Source: CAXSBR01 sp964236495 (GTDB lineage Bacteria; Actinomycetota; Actinomycetes; Mycobacteriales; Jatrophihabitantaceae). Taken from it: DNA of 64,000 nucleotides. The DNA lies in the NCBI GenBank assembly GCA_964236495.1, contig CAXSBR010000010.1:1-64000 (forward strand), read 5' to 3'. Under the pieces are notes generated by a model. The model worked only from the letters and a program-made list of their open reading frames with translations. It did not search any database and had not been told where the DNA came from. Positions 17,053 through 27,133 of this stretch are shown here, in pieces; positions within the stretch are counted from its first letter, which is position 1; each line of letters begins with the position of its first letter. A program made the position numbers and the translations under genes.

Positions 17053-17304
17053 GTGGACACAGTGGGGCTACGAGAATTGCGCCAGGACGCCTCGGAGCTG
17101 GTGCGTCGGGTCGAGAACGGGGAGCACATCGACATCACCGTATCGGGACGCTTGGCAGCGCGGCTCGTCCCCGCGGCGCCGAAGACTTGGCGGCGCTGGG
17201 AAGATGTCGCCGATGCCTTCTCCGGGCCGGGCGATCCCGGCTGGCAACAAGACCGAGACCTCGTTGATCAGTCACTGGCCAACGCCTGGGAACCGGGCGC
17301 GTGA
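17053..17304 (+). CDS. Phd/YefM-type antitoxin (VapB-like)
   Basis: 83 aa. The N-terminal DNA-binding part VGLRELRQDASELVRRVENG and HIDITVSGRLAARLVP is the Phd/YefM fold that autoregulates the operon. The C-terminal part (TWRRWEDVADAFSGPGDPGW) is the presumed toxin-neutralising tail. GTG start with leaderless promoter. It overlaps the toxin gene (GTGA), giving the usual antitoxin-first coupling. Confidence 0.92.
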   Translation: MDTVGLRELRQDASELVRRVENGEHIDITVSGRLAARLVPAAPKTWRRWEDVADAFSGPGDPGWQQDRDLVDQSLANAWEPGA

Positions 17305-17681
17305 AAGCAATCTTGGACACGAGCGTGCTGGTCGCATCGGAGGTCCCGCCGCTGGAAGGCGAGCTGGCCATCAGCGCAGCCGCTCTGGCCGAACTGCATT
17401 TCGGGGTGCTCGTCACGTCGGATCCGGTAACCCGGGCCGAGCGGCTACGCCGACTTTCAGAATTCCAGCGGCGATTTACGGCATTACCCGTCGACGATGC
17501 CGTGGCTATCAGCTACGGCCGTCTCGCCGCCGCGGTTGTTGCGGCCGGGCGGCAGCCGCGAGCGCGAGTGATGGACCTACTCATCGCAGCGACGGCTCAC
17601 GCTCATTCCGCTCGCCTCTACACCCGCAACGCCCGCGATCTGGCAGGCATAGAACATCTCGTCGAGATCGTGTCGGTCTGA
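17301..17681 (+). CDS. PIN-domain ribonuclease toxin (VapC-like)
   Basis: 126-aa Mg-dependent ribonuclease toxin. Acidic PIN residues are D6 in ILDTSVL, E31 in LAELHFG, D92 in MDLLIAATA, and the TRNARD motif (N110, D113). All catalytic positions are present, so it is likely active. The GTG start overlaps the antitoxin stop. RNA target unknown (tRNA or rRNA in characterised VapCs). Confidence 0.93.
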   Translation: MKAILDTSVLVASEVPPLEGELAISAAALAELHFGVLVTSDPVTRAERLRRLSEFQRRFTALPVDDAVAISYGRLAAAVVAAGRQPRARVMDLLIAATAHAHSARLYTRNARDLAGIEHLVEIVSV

Positions 17682-18195
17682 CAAACCTGTGACGGCCACC
17701 GTCACCCACCCGGACCGGACAGCTCCCAGTGAATAGCCAGCCACTGCTGACCCTGATTCAGCACCGAACGACACGCTGGCTGTGGTCAGCACCACCAAGG
17801 TGAGGTCACACCCGACAGCTGAACACTGCTGCGTAGGGCAAGCAGAGCGTCACGGTTCAGTACGGCGCAGCAGGGACTCACGTTGAATCACGGTTGGCAT
17901 CGAGAGGGTCAGGGGCTCCACTCCTTCAGCTCCACTGATCTCGAAGGCTTGGGCCTTCGCAAGATCGACCAGCTGGATGACAACGGTTGCCGGCAGGCTC
18001 GCCGCGATGGCTCCCGCCCGGTCGGCCGCTTCCAGCGCCAGAGCGGGCACGACATGACGGTGGATGTTCATGGGTTGTCAGGATCCGCGAGAGACGTCGC
18101 AGACTGAGTGCGGTACGCACAGCACTGGCGCGCGTCCACGCTCACTAGTGTCGAGACCTGACCTGCCTAGTGTGCTGATTCGGGGGTCCGTCCTG
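17682..18195. other. 514-bp gene-free stretch containing the island end
   Basis: Contains the decayed attR-like copy of tRNA-Ala (17894-17941). No coding sequence is convincing. TAGTGT hexamers near 18147 and 18169 are possible -10 boxes for the downstream membrane gene. Confidence 0.5.
17894..17941 (+). other. attR-like decayed copy of the tRNA-Ala 3' half
   Basis: Aligns with 11279-11327 at about 40 of 49 positions, including GCATCGAG, GGGTCAGGGG and TCAGCTCCAC. Changes fall in the anticodon and T-arm and would break the cloverleaf. It lies in the same orientation as the tRNA, 6.6 kb downstream, as a right attachment site should. No integrase gene remains between the two copies. Confidence 0.65.
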
Positions 18196-18981
18196 ATGCG
18201 TGATGTGCTGTTGCTGTTGGCGGTGTTCGCCGCCTGCGTGGTGGAGTCGGTGGAAGCGCTGACCATCGTGTTGGCCGTCGGTATCACTCGCGGCTGGCGT
18301 TCGACGCTGCGCGGGGTTGGCGCCGGGCTGGTTGTGCTGGTGGCGATCGTCGTTGCGCTGGGTCCGGCGTTGACCGTGATCCCGATTGGTTCGTTGCGTT
18401 TGGTCGTGGGCGGCCTGTTGCTCATTTTCGGGCTCGGTTGGCTCCGCAAGGCGGTGCTGCGCGCGGCCGGATTCAAGGCTCTGCACGATGAGGATGCCAT
18501 CTACGCCCGGCAACGTGCCGCCGCCCAGCAGGCCGCGACTGCGGGGACGGGGCTGATGGGGGACGCGTACGCGTTCACGCTGGCGTTCAAGGGTGTGCTG
18601 TTGGAGGGGTTGGAGGTGGTGTTCATCGTGCTCACCTTCGGCTCCAACCAGCACAACATTCCGTTGGCCGCCGCGGGCGCGGCGGGCGCCGTGCTGCTGG
18701 TCACCGGCGTCGGGATCGCGGTCCGGGCGCCGCTGGCGCGGGTACCGGAGAACACGCTGAAGTTCGCGGTGGGGGTGTTACTGACAGCGTTCGGCACCTT
18801 CTGGGCCGTAGAAGGCGCCGGCGCGTCCTGGCCAGGTTCGGATCTGGCCCTGGTCGGGCTGATTGCCGCAGTGATCGTGATGGCGCTCGCCGCGGTGGAG
18901 GCGCTGCGGCGCAGCTCCCACATTCCCGCCCGCAATCGCGCTGCGGACGTCGCAGGCACGGCTGCGGCTGGTCGGCCGTGA
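18196..18981 (+). CDS. Multi-TM membrane protein with two ExxE/EGLE-type repeats (COG4280/FTR1-GDT1-like)
   Basis: 261 aa, about seven TM helices. Two similar halves each carry an acidic TM motif, VVESVEALTIVLAVG near residue 14 and LLEGLEVVFIVLTFG near residue 137. The second resembles the metal-binding (R)EGLE of FTR1 permeases. A cytosolic loop ALHDEDAIYARQRAAAQQAA separates them. ATG 18196 follows GGGGGT at 8 bp. Probable cation or metal transporter; substrate unknown. Overlaps the next small gene. Confidence 0.7.
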   Translation: MRDVLLLLAVFAACVVESVEALTIVLAVGITRGWRSTLRGVGAGLVVLVAIVVALGPALTVIPIGSLRLVVGGLLLIFGLGWLRKAVLRAAGFKALHDEDAIYARQRAAAQQAATAGTGLMGDAYAFTLAFKGVLLEGLEVVFIVLTFGSNQHNIPLAAAGAAGAVLLVTGVGIAVRAPLARVPENTLKFAVGVLLTAFGTFWAVEGAGASWPGSDLALVGLIAAVIVMALAAVEALRRSSHIPARNRAADVAGTAAAGRP

Positions 18982-19196
18982 CCGGACTGGCAGCTGCGCT
19001 GCGTGGCTTCGGCGCGTTCTGGTGGGACTTCATCGTCGGCGACGACTGGCGCATCGCCGCTGGCATCATCGTGGCCCTGGCCGCCACCGCCATCGCCGCT
19101 CACAACAGCGACATCGCCGTGTGGTGGCTGCTGCCCGCAGCGGTTCCGGTCGTCTTCGGCTTCTCCCTTTGGCGCGCGGCGCGGCACCCTTCGTGA
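18978..19196 (+). CDS. Small two-TM membrane protein
   Basis: 72 aa, GTG start inside the stop region of the preceding transporter gene (GTGA). Two hydrophobic helices (IAAGIIVALAATAIAA and VWWLLPAAVPVVFGFSLW) with a short polar connection. Probably an accessory subunit of the preceding protein. Confidence 0.65.
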   Translation: MTGLAAALRGFGAFWWDFIVGDDWRIAAGIIVALAATAIAAHNSDIAVWWLLPAAVPVVFGFSLWRAARHPS

Positions 19197-19248
19197 CTCC
19201 ACTTCCGACGTCCGGATCGCTGGCTCGGCCGACGTACCGACCAATTGT

Positions 19249-20142
19249 TCAGCCAGGTTCTGAGGGCGTCGCGGTGGCGTCGAGTCGGCCGAGTTGGATC
19301 ACCGATGCTGCCAGCAGCAGCAGCAAGCCGAGTAGGAGCGCGCCGCTGAACGGGCCGCGGTGCAGTTGTTCGTCGTACACGGTGACGCCGATGGCCACGC
19401 TGAGCAGCGGGTCGACTGTGGTCATCGCCGGCAGGCTCGCCGTCAACGGCCCGGCCTGATAGGCGACTTGGGCGAGGAACAGTCCGGCGGCACCCAGGGC
19501 GAGCACGGCGTAGAGCTGCCAGCTCAGTAGCAGCGAGCCAAGTCCGGAGTTGCTCAGCACGTTGGTGGCGGCTTTGATCAGTGCTGCGGTGGCGGCGTAG
19601 ATCGCGCCCACTGCTATCCCGATCAGTGCCGCTCGTCCGGCCGCCGGCACCGCGCGCTGGGCCAGGATGAGACAGGCAGTGGCGGTGAGGAGTCCGGCTG
19701 CACCGGCGATCGCGGCAGGAAGTCGGTCGGCAGTCGACAGTGACGAGGTCCCCGATGCCGCACCCGATGCGCTCAGGAACCCGATCAGACAGCCCACCAG
19801 CACCAGTGCCCACACGATCTCGCGGGTGTCGATGCGGCGGGCGGTGCGGTGGCGCAGCAGGAGCGCGAACAGCAAACCGGACACCAGCAGCGGTTGGACG
19901 ATGGTCAACGTACCCAGATGCAGAGCGGTGACTTGCAAGGCCAAGCCGGTGATGTCGGCCACCGTCGCGCCCAGCCACAACGGATGCCGCAGCGTCGCGG
20001 TAACGAACCGGGCAACCCCGCCGGTACGCGGCTGGCGGATGTCAGGAACCTGCGAGGCGAGTGCCTTCTTCAACGTCGTGGACACCGCGAACGCCACCGC
20101 AGCCGTAACGCTCAGACCCACGACCAGCCAATCGACGTTCAT
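19249..20142 (-). CDS. EamA/DMT-superfamily transporter
   Basis: 297 aa, nine to ten predicted TM helices in two related halves, e.g. FAVSTTLKKALASQVPD, LVSGLLFALLLR, and in the second half AIYAATAALIKAATNVL and PLLSVAIGVTVYDEQLH, typical of drug/metabolite transporters. Start ATG 20142 begins the first helix directly (MNVDWLVVGLSV); upstream in-frame residues are hydrophilic and unlikely. Substrate unknown. The 267 bp to the next gene show nothing clear. Confidence 0.82.
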   Translation of the reverse strand: MNVDWLVVGLSVTAAVAFAVSTTLKKALASQVPDIRQPRTGGVARFVTATLRHPLWLGATVADITGLALQVTALHLGTLTIVQPLLVSGLLFALLLRHRTARRIDTREIVWALVLVGCLIGFLSASGAASGTSSLSTADRLPAAIAGAAGLLTATACLILAQRAVPAAGRAALIGIAVGAIYAATAALIKAATNVLSNSGLGSLLLSWQLYAVLALGAAGLFLAQVAYQAGPLTASLPAMTTVDPLLSVAIGVTVYDEQLHRGPFSGALLLGLLLLLAASVIQLGRLDATATPSEPG

Positions 20143-20409
20143 CCTGGCCTTTCTCGAGCCGGTCTCTTCGCTTCCCTCCATGTTCCGCCATCGATCGCCG
20201 AGGCGGGCGCACGGCCAGCCAGGTACCCACCCGGACAGGTGCATGGGTAAGCCGCGCGCGTCCGCCGGACACGGTCGAACGCCGTGTCCGCAACCTGTGC
20301 GGCCCCGCTCGACCGAGTCGAGGGAATTGATCAGCTGGCCAGCCCGTCCGTTCGGCCGTGCTGGCCACCCTGCCGGTGCCGGCGCGGTGCGAGTGCCGGC
20401 CAGGTGGCT

Positions 20410-21597
20410 TCAGAAGCCGGTGACGCCCCGCGGGGTGCCGTTGCCGGTCGGGCCGTCGTAGCCGGGCGTGCCTGTGCACAGATAAGCGTTGCTGCTTGTC
20501 CGTCCCTTGACGCACCGGCCGTTGCTTCCACTGACGACGTCGTACAGAGATCCCGCCGAGCCGTAGCTCAGTGCGGCTGGAACGCCGGTGGTGTTGCCCG
20601 ACAGGGCGTAGACCGCGCCGATGAGCGGCGCGGCTACGCTGGTGCCGCCGAAGACCATCCAGTTCGCGCCGCCGGTGCTGCCGTAGCTGTCGTACACCGC
20701 GACACCGGTGGCCGGGTCGGCGACGGCGGCGACGTCGGCGATCGTGCGCCTGGCGCAGCCGGTGTCGGTCTGCCATGAGGGCTTTGCGACGTAGGCCGAG
20801 CAACCGCTGCCGGCACCGCTCCACACCGTCTCACTCTGGCGGATGTTGCCGCTGGCCAGGGTGAGACTGGTTCCACCGACGGCGGTGACGGTGTTGAACG
20901 CCGCGGGGCTTTGGGCGCCGTAGCCGCTGTCACCCGAGCTGACCGTGATAGCGACGCCCGGGTGGTTGTAGTACTTGGCGTAAGCGGTCACCTCGTTCGA
21001 CGTCTCGCTGCCGCCGTAGGAGTTCGACACCACCTTGGCACCGTTGGCCACCGCCGTGTTGACAGCGGTGCCCAGGTCGGCAAAGGAAGTCGAGTTGGCG
21101 CCGACGTAGAGAATGCTGCAGCTCGGGCAGATGGCCGAGACCATCTCCAGATCGAGCATCTCCTCCTGGCCCCAGCCGGAGTCGCCGGCGGGCATAACGG
21201 AACCGCCGGTCTGGTTGACCTGAGTCAGCTTTGCCGCGCCGAGCCCGAACTGATTGCGGTAGACGGCCAGATCGGCGGCGGCGTTGGGATTGGCGTAGGC
21301 ATCGACGATGGCCACCGTGGTGGTGCCCGTCGCTCCGTCCAACCCGTAGGCGGTCGTAAGTTGAGCTGGGGAGTATCCGCTCTGGTAGGACGAGGTTGCC
21401 AGCGGCTTGAGTGCGGCGTCGGTAACGACGTGCGCGTCGCACGCGGCGTGGCCGGTGACAGCGCGAGCGCAGACGCGCTTGTTGCTGTGAGTGGCGCTCG
21501 CTCCGCCGGGGGCGGCGGAAGCTTCGCCGGCGACAGCGAAGGACAGCGCCGCGACGGTCGCGGTGACGGCTAGTACTACACGTGAGCGCATGGGCAT
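20410..21597 (-). CDS. Secreted sedolisin (S53) serine-carboxyl peptidase
   Basis: 395 aa with a Sec signal peptide (residues 1-29, AAxSFAVAGEASA then APG). The S53 catalytic set is present as E145-x3-D149 in GWGQEEMLDLEM, D223 in SSGDSGYG and S320 in FGGTSVAAP. The C-terminal GPTGNGTP resembles the family's Ca-binding loop. The usual long pro-kumamolisin domain is missing; only about 55 residues precede the catalytic domain. Extracellular protease, with pH optimum not inferable. Confidence 0.88.
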   Translation of the reverse strand: MPMRSRVVLAVTATVAALSFAVAGEASAAPGGASATHSNKRVCARAVTGHAACDAHVVTDAALKPLATSSYQSGYSPAQLTTAYGLDGATGTTTVAIVDAYANPNAAADLAVYRNQFGLGAAKLTQVNQTGGSVMPAGDSGWGQEEMLDLEMVSAICPSCSILYVGANSTSFADLGTAVNTAVANGAKVVSNSYGGSETSNEVTAYAKYYNHPGVAITVSSGDSGYGAQSPAAFNTVTAVGGTSLTLASGNIRQSETVWSGAGSGCSAYVAKPSWQTDTGCARRTIADVAAVADPATGVAVYDSYGSTGGANWMVFGGTSVAAPLIGAVYALSGNTTGVPAALSYGSAGSLYDVVSGSNGRCVKGRTSSNAYLCTGTPGYDGPTGNGTPRGVTGF

Positions 21598-21909
21598 CCT
21601 GTTCTGGCGACGAGGGGGCGTCGCGACGGGTGCCGAGACGGTTCGATCCTCTTGGAAACATTGTCAGCAACGCAAGCACGCATGCCAATGCTTCGTGCGA
21701 TGTTTTCTCGGCGAAGATCATCTGCTGTTGGCAGCAGCGAAGTCGGTACATCGCGGCATGGACGTCGGCCGGACAGACGTCTTCACTTTTTCCACTGCTT
21801 GTAACATCTCGTTAACCGTGGCAGAGTGACCCAGGTCACCGACTGGCGCCACACGTTCGGCGCGAAAGTCAGCCCAAGCCCGTAGCGGCACAGTCCCCCA
21901 GGAGCCTGC
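21598..21909. other. 312-bp divergent regulatory region between sedolisin and GH16 genes
   Basis: Lower GC than its surroundings, with T-rich stretches near 21785. Contains a CRP-like palindrome at 21826-21839 and an inverted GTAACA/GTTAAC-like pair just upstream. No gene seen. Confidence 0.5.
21826..21839. promoter_or_regulatory. CRP/GlxR-type site upstream of the GH16 gene
   Basis: GTGA-CCCAGG-TCAC, matching the core GTGA-N6-TCAC of actinobacterial cAMP-receptor-protein boxes, 71 bp before the GH16 start. Suggests carbon-source control of the secreted glycosidases. Confidence 0.5.
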
Positions 21910-23259
21910 ATGCGTGTCAGACGTCGTCCTACGTTGTTCACCCGGTCGCCGCTCGGCGCGGTGGTCGTTGTCCTGGCCGGAAGCCTGATCGGGCTGGCCG
22001 GCGCCGCCAATCCCGTCGCCGCCGGCGCCGCCATTCCAGGCGCGCCGGCAGGTTTCACCACGACATGGAGCGACGACTTCAGCGGCGCGGCCAACACCGG
22101 TGTGCCCACGAGCACCTGGAAGTACGACGCCGCCGCGGGCAGCACGTTCGGCACCGGCGAGATCGAGACGACGACCACCAGCACCTCCAACGTGTACCAG
22201 GACGGCGCGGGCCATCTCGTCCTTCGGGCCCTGCACACCGGTACCGACCCGGGCTCGGGGTGGACTTCGGGTCGTATCGAGACCCAGGCCGCCACCTTCG
22301 GCGCGTCGGCCGGCGGTGTGGTGCGGATGGAGGCGTCGATCCAGCAGCCGAACCTGACCACCGCCAACGGTGCCGGGTACTGGCCGGCGTTCTGGATGCT
22401 CGGCTCGACCCTGCGCACCGGCACCGGCTGGCCGCACTCGGGCGAGGTGGACATCCTCGAAGACATCAACGCTCGCAGTTCGGTGTTCGGCACCCTGCAC
22501 TGCGGTGTTCCCCAGGGCGGCCCGTGCAACGAGACCACGGGCATCGGCAGTGGCGAACGCGCCTGCTCCGGCTGCCAGACCGGCTACCACAACTATGCCG
22601 TCGAGATCGACCGCTCCACCTCGCCCGAGCAGATCCGCTGGTACCTCGACGGCGCCAACTACTTCACCGTCAAGGCCAGTCAGGTCGACGCCACGACCTG
22701 GGCCGACGCGGTCGACCATCCCTTCTTCATCATCTTCGATCTGGCCATCGGCGGCGGGTTCCCCAACGCATTCGGCGGTGGCCCGAACTCCAGTACCGCT
22801 TCGGGCGGTGCGATGAACGTCGACTGGGTGGCCGTCTACAACAAGGCGCCCGGCACCGCAGCGCCGACAAGCACCGATCTCGCCCAGGGCAAGCCGACGA
22901 CAGCGTCGTCGGTCGAGAACGCAGGCACGCCGGCGTCCGCGGCGACCGACGGCAACTCCGGCACGCGCTGGTCGAGCGCCTTCAGCGATCCGCAGTGGCT
23001 GCAGGTCGACCTGGGTGCCTCGCACTCCATCAATCGGGTCGTCCTGAACTGGGAAAACGCCTACGCCAAGACCTTCAGTATCCAGACGTCGACCACCGGC
23101 ACCGGCGGCTGGACCGACATCACGCCGGTGACCACCGGTCAGGCAGGAATGCAGACGCTGAACGTGACCGGCTCGGGCCGATACGTACGCGTCAACGGCC
23201 TCACGAGGGCCACCCCATGGGGCTACTCGCTGTGGGACTTCCAGGTCTACGGCACCTGA
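21910..23259 (+). CDS. Secreted GH16 glycoside hydrolase (endo-beta-1,3-glucanase type) with C-terminal discoidin/CBM32-like domain
   Basis: 449 aa. Signal peptide to about residue 40. The GH16 domain has the catalytic motif GEVDILED (E179 nucleophile, D181, E184 acid/base), preceded by YWPAFWMLG. Residues 320-449 form an F5/8-type C (discoidin) carbohydrate-binding domain. Start ATG 21910 follows GGAG. Likely cleaves beta-1,3-glucan such as laminarin or fungal wall; exact linkage is inferred. The discoidin domain is almost identical to that of the next gene. Confidence 0.9.
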   Translation: MRVRRRPTLFTRSPLGAVVVVLAGSLIGLAGAANPVAAGAAIPGAPAGFTTTWSDDFSGAANTGVPTSTWKYDAAAGSTFGTGEIETTTTSTSNVYQDGAGHLVLRALHTGTDPGSGWTSGRIETQAATFGASAGGVVRMEASIQQPNLTTANGAGYWPAFWMLGSTLRTGTGWPHSGEVDILEDINARSSVFGTLHCGVPQGGPCNETTGIGSGERACSGCQTGYHNYAVEIDRSTSPEQIRWYLDGANYFTVKASQVDATTWADAVDHPFFIIFDLAIGGGFPNAFGGGPNSSTASGGAMNVDWVAVYNKAPGTAAPTSTDLAQGKPTTASSVENAGTPASAATDGNSGTRWSSAFSDPQWLQVDLGASHSINRVVLNWENAYAKTFSIQTSTTGTGGWTDITPVTTGQAGMQTLNVTGSGRYVRVNGLTRATPWGYSLWDFQVYGT

Positions 23260-23302
23260 TATCGCTCGGCCCACCCATCCGACTACCCGAACAGGCAGGC
23301 AC

Positions 23303-25534
<2,232 letters not shown>

Positions 25535-25569
25535 CCGTCCGAGGTCTGCTTCCGTTAGCGCAACGACGA

Positions 25570-25609
25570 CTGCCGCACGGCCGGCGCACACATGCCGGCC
25601 GTGCGGCAG
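25570..25609 (+). terminator. Strong hairpin terminator after the glycosidase operon
   Basis: Perfect 16-bp stem CTGCCGCACGGCCGGC, 8-nt loop, complementary arm ending GTGCGGCAG. No U-tract, as usual for high-GC actinobacteria. Confidence 0.8.
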
Positions 25610-25681
25610 CACACACGATGTGCTCACCGCGCGGTCGCGCGCCGCCCACCGTCGCCCGCAGAGGCGGCCACTTCTGGAATC

Positions 25682-27133
25682 ATGATTCGCATGCAACGCG
25701 TCGTCGCCAGGAGCTTTCCGGTCGTTGCGCGCCTGGACGCGTCTTTCGACCTGCTGGCCGGCGTCGGGATGGTCGGCAGCGTGCTGATGGCGGTGTCTTC
25801 GTGGTGGGCGGGCGCTACGCCGGTGTCCGCTGTTACCGATCCACCCGCCGTTGTGTCAGTGCTCTCCCCCAACTCGGCCTGGGCGGTGGGTGCGTTCTGG
25901 ATCGGCCTGGTGGTGACCATCGGCGCCTGGCTGCTGATCGGGCACCAGTTGCTCGAGGGCGGCTCGGTGAGCCTTCGACATCTACGCTTCGCCGGAGCCG
26001 CGTGGGCTAGCCCGTTCGTGATTTCTATGCCACTTGCCAGCCGGGATGCCTGGGCGTACGCAGCTCAAGGCCACCTCGCTGCCACCGGCCACAACCCCTA
26101 CACCGTGACCCCGCTGGATCAGTTCGACGTGTTCAGCGCCAACGTCTCGCCACGGTGGCAGGGCTCTGCGTCGCCATACGGTCCGCTGTGGACGTGGCTC
26201 AACCGCAGTGTCAACCAGTTCACCGGTTTGCATCTGTCCCTCACGGTCCTGGTTCTGCGCGTGGTTTCGCTGGCGGGATTGGCAATGCTCGTGTGGACAG
26301 TGCCGGTGCTCGCCGCGCGCCTGGGTGGCAGGCCGTCGATCGCTGTGTGGGCGGTGGTGTTGAATCCGCTCACCGTGCTGCACCTAGTCGGCGGCGCGCA
26401 CAACGATCTGCTGATGATCGGTCTGCTGTCGGTGGCGTTGTATGTGGCCACCGGGCCGGGCAATCGCTGGCTGGCGCTTGCGCTGGCCGGAGCGTTGGCG
26501 GCGATGGCGGCGGCGATCAAGCTGCCCGCGATCATCGCGGTGCCGTTCCTGCCGCTGCTGTGGGCTTCCACCCACTCGGCGATCCGGCCGGTGCGGCGCT
26601 GGCAGGACGTGCGCGCGCGCCTGCCCGAGCTGGGCACCGGGTTGGCAGCGGCGGGCGGCGCGGCGGTCGCGGTCACCGCGGCTGCCACGCTGCTCGCCGG
26701 TTACGGCCTCACTTGGGCGGACAACTTGAACACCGGCGGTCACGGCGGCGGCCTCGTCGGGGGTATCAGCATTCTGGTGGCTCTGGTTGCGGCCTGGGTG
26801 CTGGCTCTGCGGTGGCCACCGGCGCCGATGCTCGCTGTGGCGCTGAGCGCCGTCGTGCTGATCACGCCAACAGCGCTGCCCTGGTACTGGATGTGGGTGA
26901 TTGCGATCGCGGGTTGTGTTGTGTCCCAGCGCGCGGCCGCGTTGGCGATGGCGGTGTGGTCGCTAGCGCTGCTCGGACAGACCAATCCCAGCGGCATCGG
27001 CACGCATCTGCGCCTCGATCTGGGCCTGGCGCTGGCCGCCCTTGTCTGCTGGGTGCTGCTGGATCGCCGCTGGCGCCCGTTCACCGCCTACCGTTCGACG
27101 ACGATATCGCGCGCCGGTGAGCCGGTGCGCTGA
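25682..27133 (+). CDS. Polyprenol-phosphomannose-dependent alpha-1,6-mannosyltransferase (MptA/MptB-like)
   Basis: 483-aa GT-C membrane glycosyltransferase with about 12 TM helices. The first extracytoplasmic loop has SRDAWAYAAQGHLAATGHNP, with the acidic residue typical of GT-C enzymes, and SPYGPLWTWLNR, a hallmark of MptA/MptB. Later NPLTVLHLVGGAHNDLLMIG. In mycobacteria these enzymes extend the lipomannan backbone on the outer membrane face. ATG 25682 or 25691 both possible. Its 3' end overlaps the convergent gene by 46 bp. Confidence 0.85.
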   Translation: MIRMQRVVARSFPVVARLDASFDLLAGVGMVGSVLMAVSSWWAGATPVSAVTDPPAVVSVLSPNSAWAVGAFWIGLVVTIGAWLLIGHQLLEGGSVSLRHLRFAGAAWASPFVISMPLASRDAWAYAAQGHLAATGHNPYTVTPLDQFDVFSANVSPRWQGSASPYGPLWTWLNRSVNQFTGLHLSLTVLVLRVVSLAGLAMLVWTVPVLAARLGGRPSIAVWAVVLNPLTVLHLVGGAHNDLLMIGLLSVALYVATGPGNRWLALALAGALAAMAAAIKLPAIIAVPFLPLLWASTHSAIRPVRRWQDVRARLPELGTGLAAAGGAAVAVTAAATLLAGYGLTWADNLNTGGHGGGLVGGISILVALVAAWVLALRWPPAPMLAVALSAVVLITPTALPWYWMWVIAIAGCVVSQRAAALAMAVWSLALLGQTNPSGIGTHLRLDLGLALAALVCWVLLDRRWRPFTAYRSTTISRAGEPVR

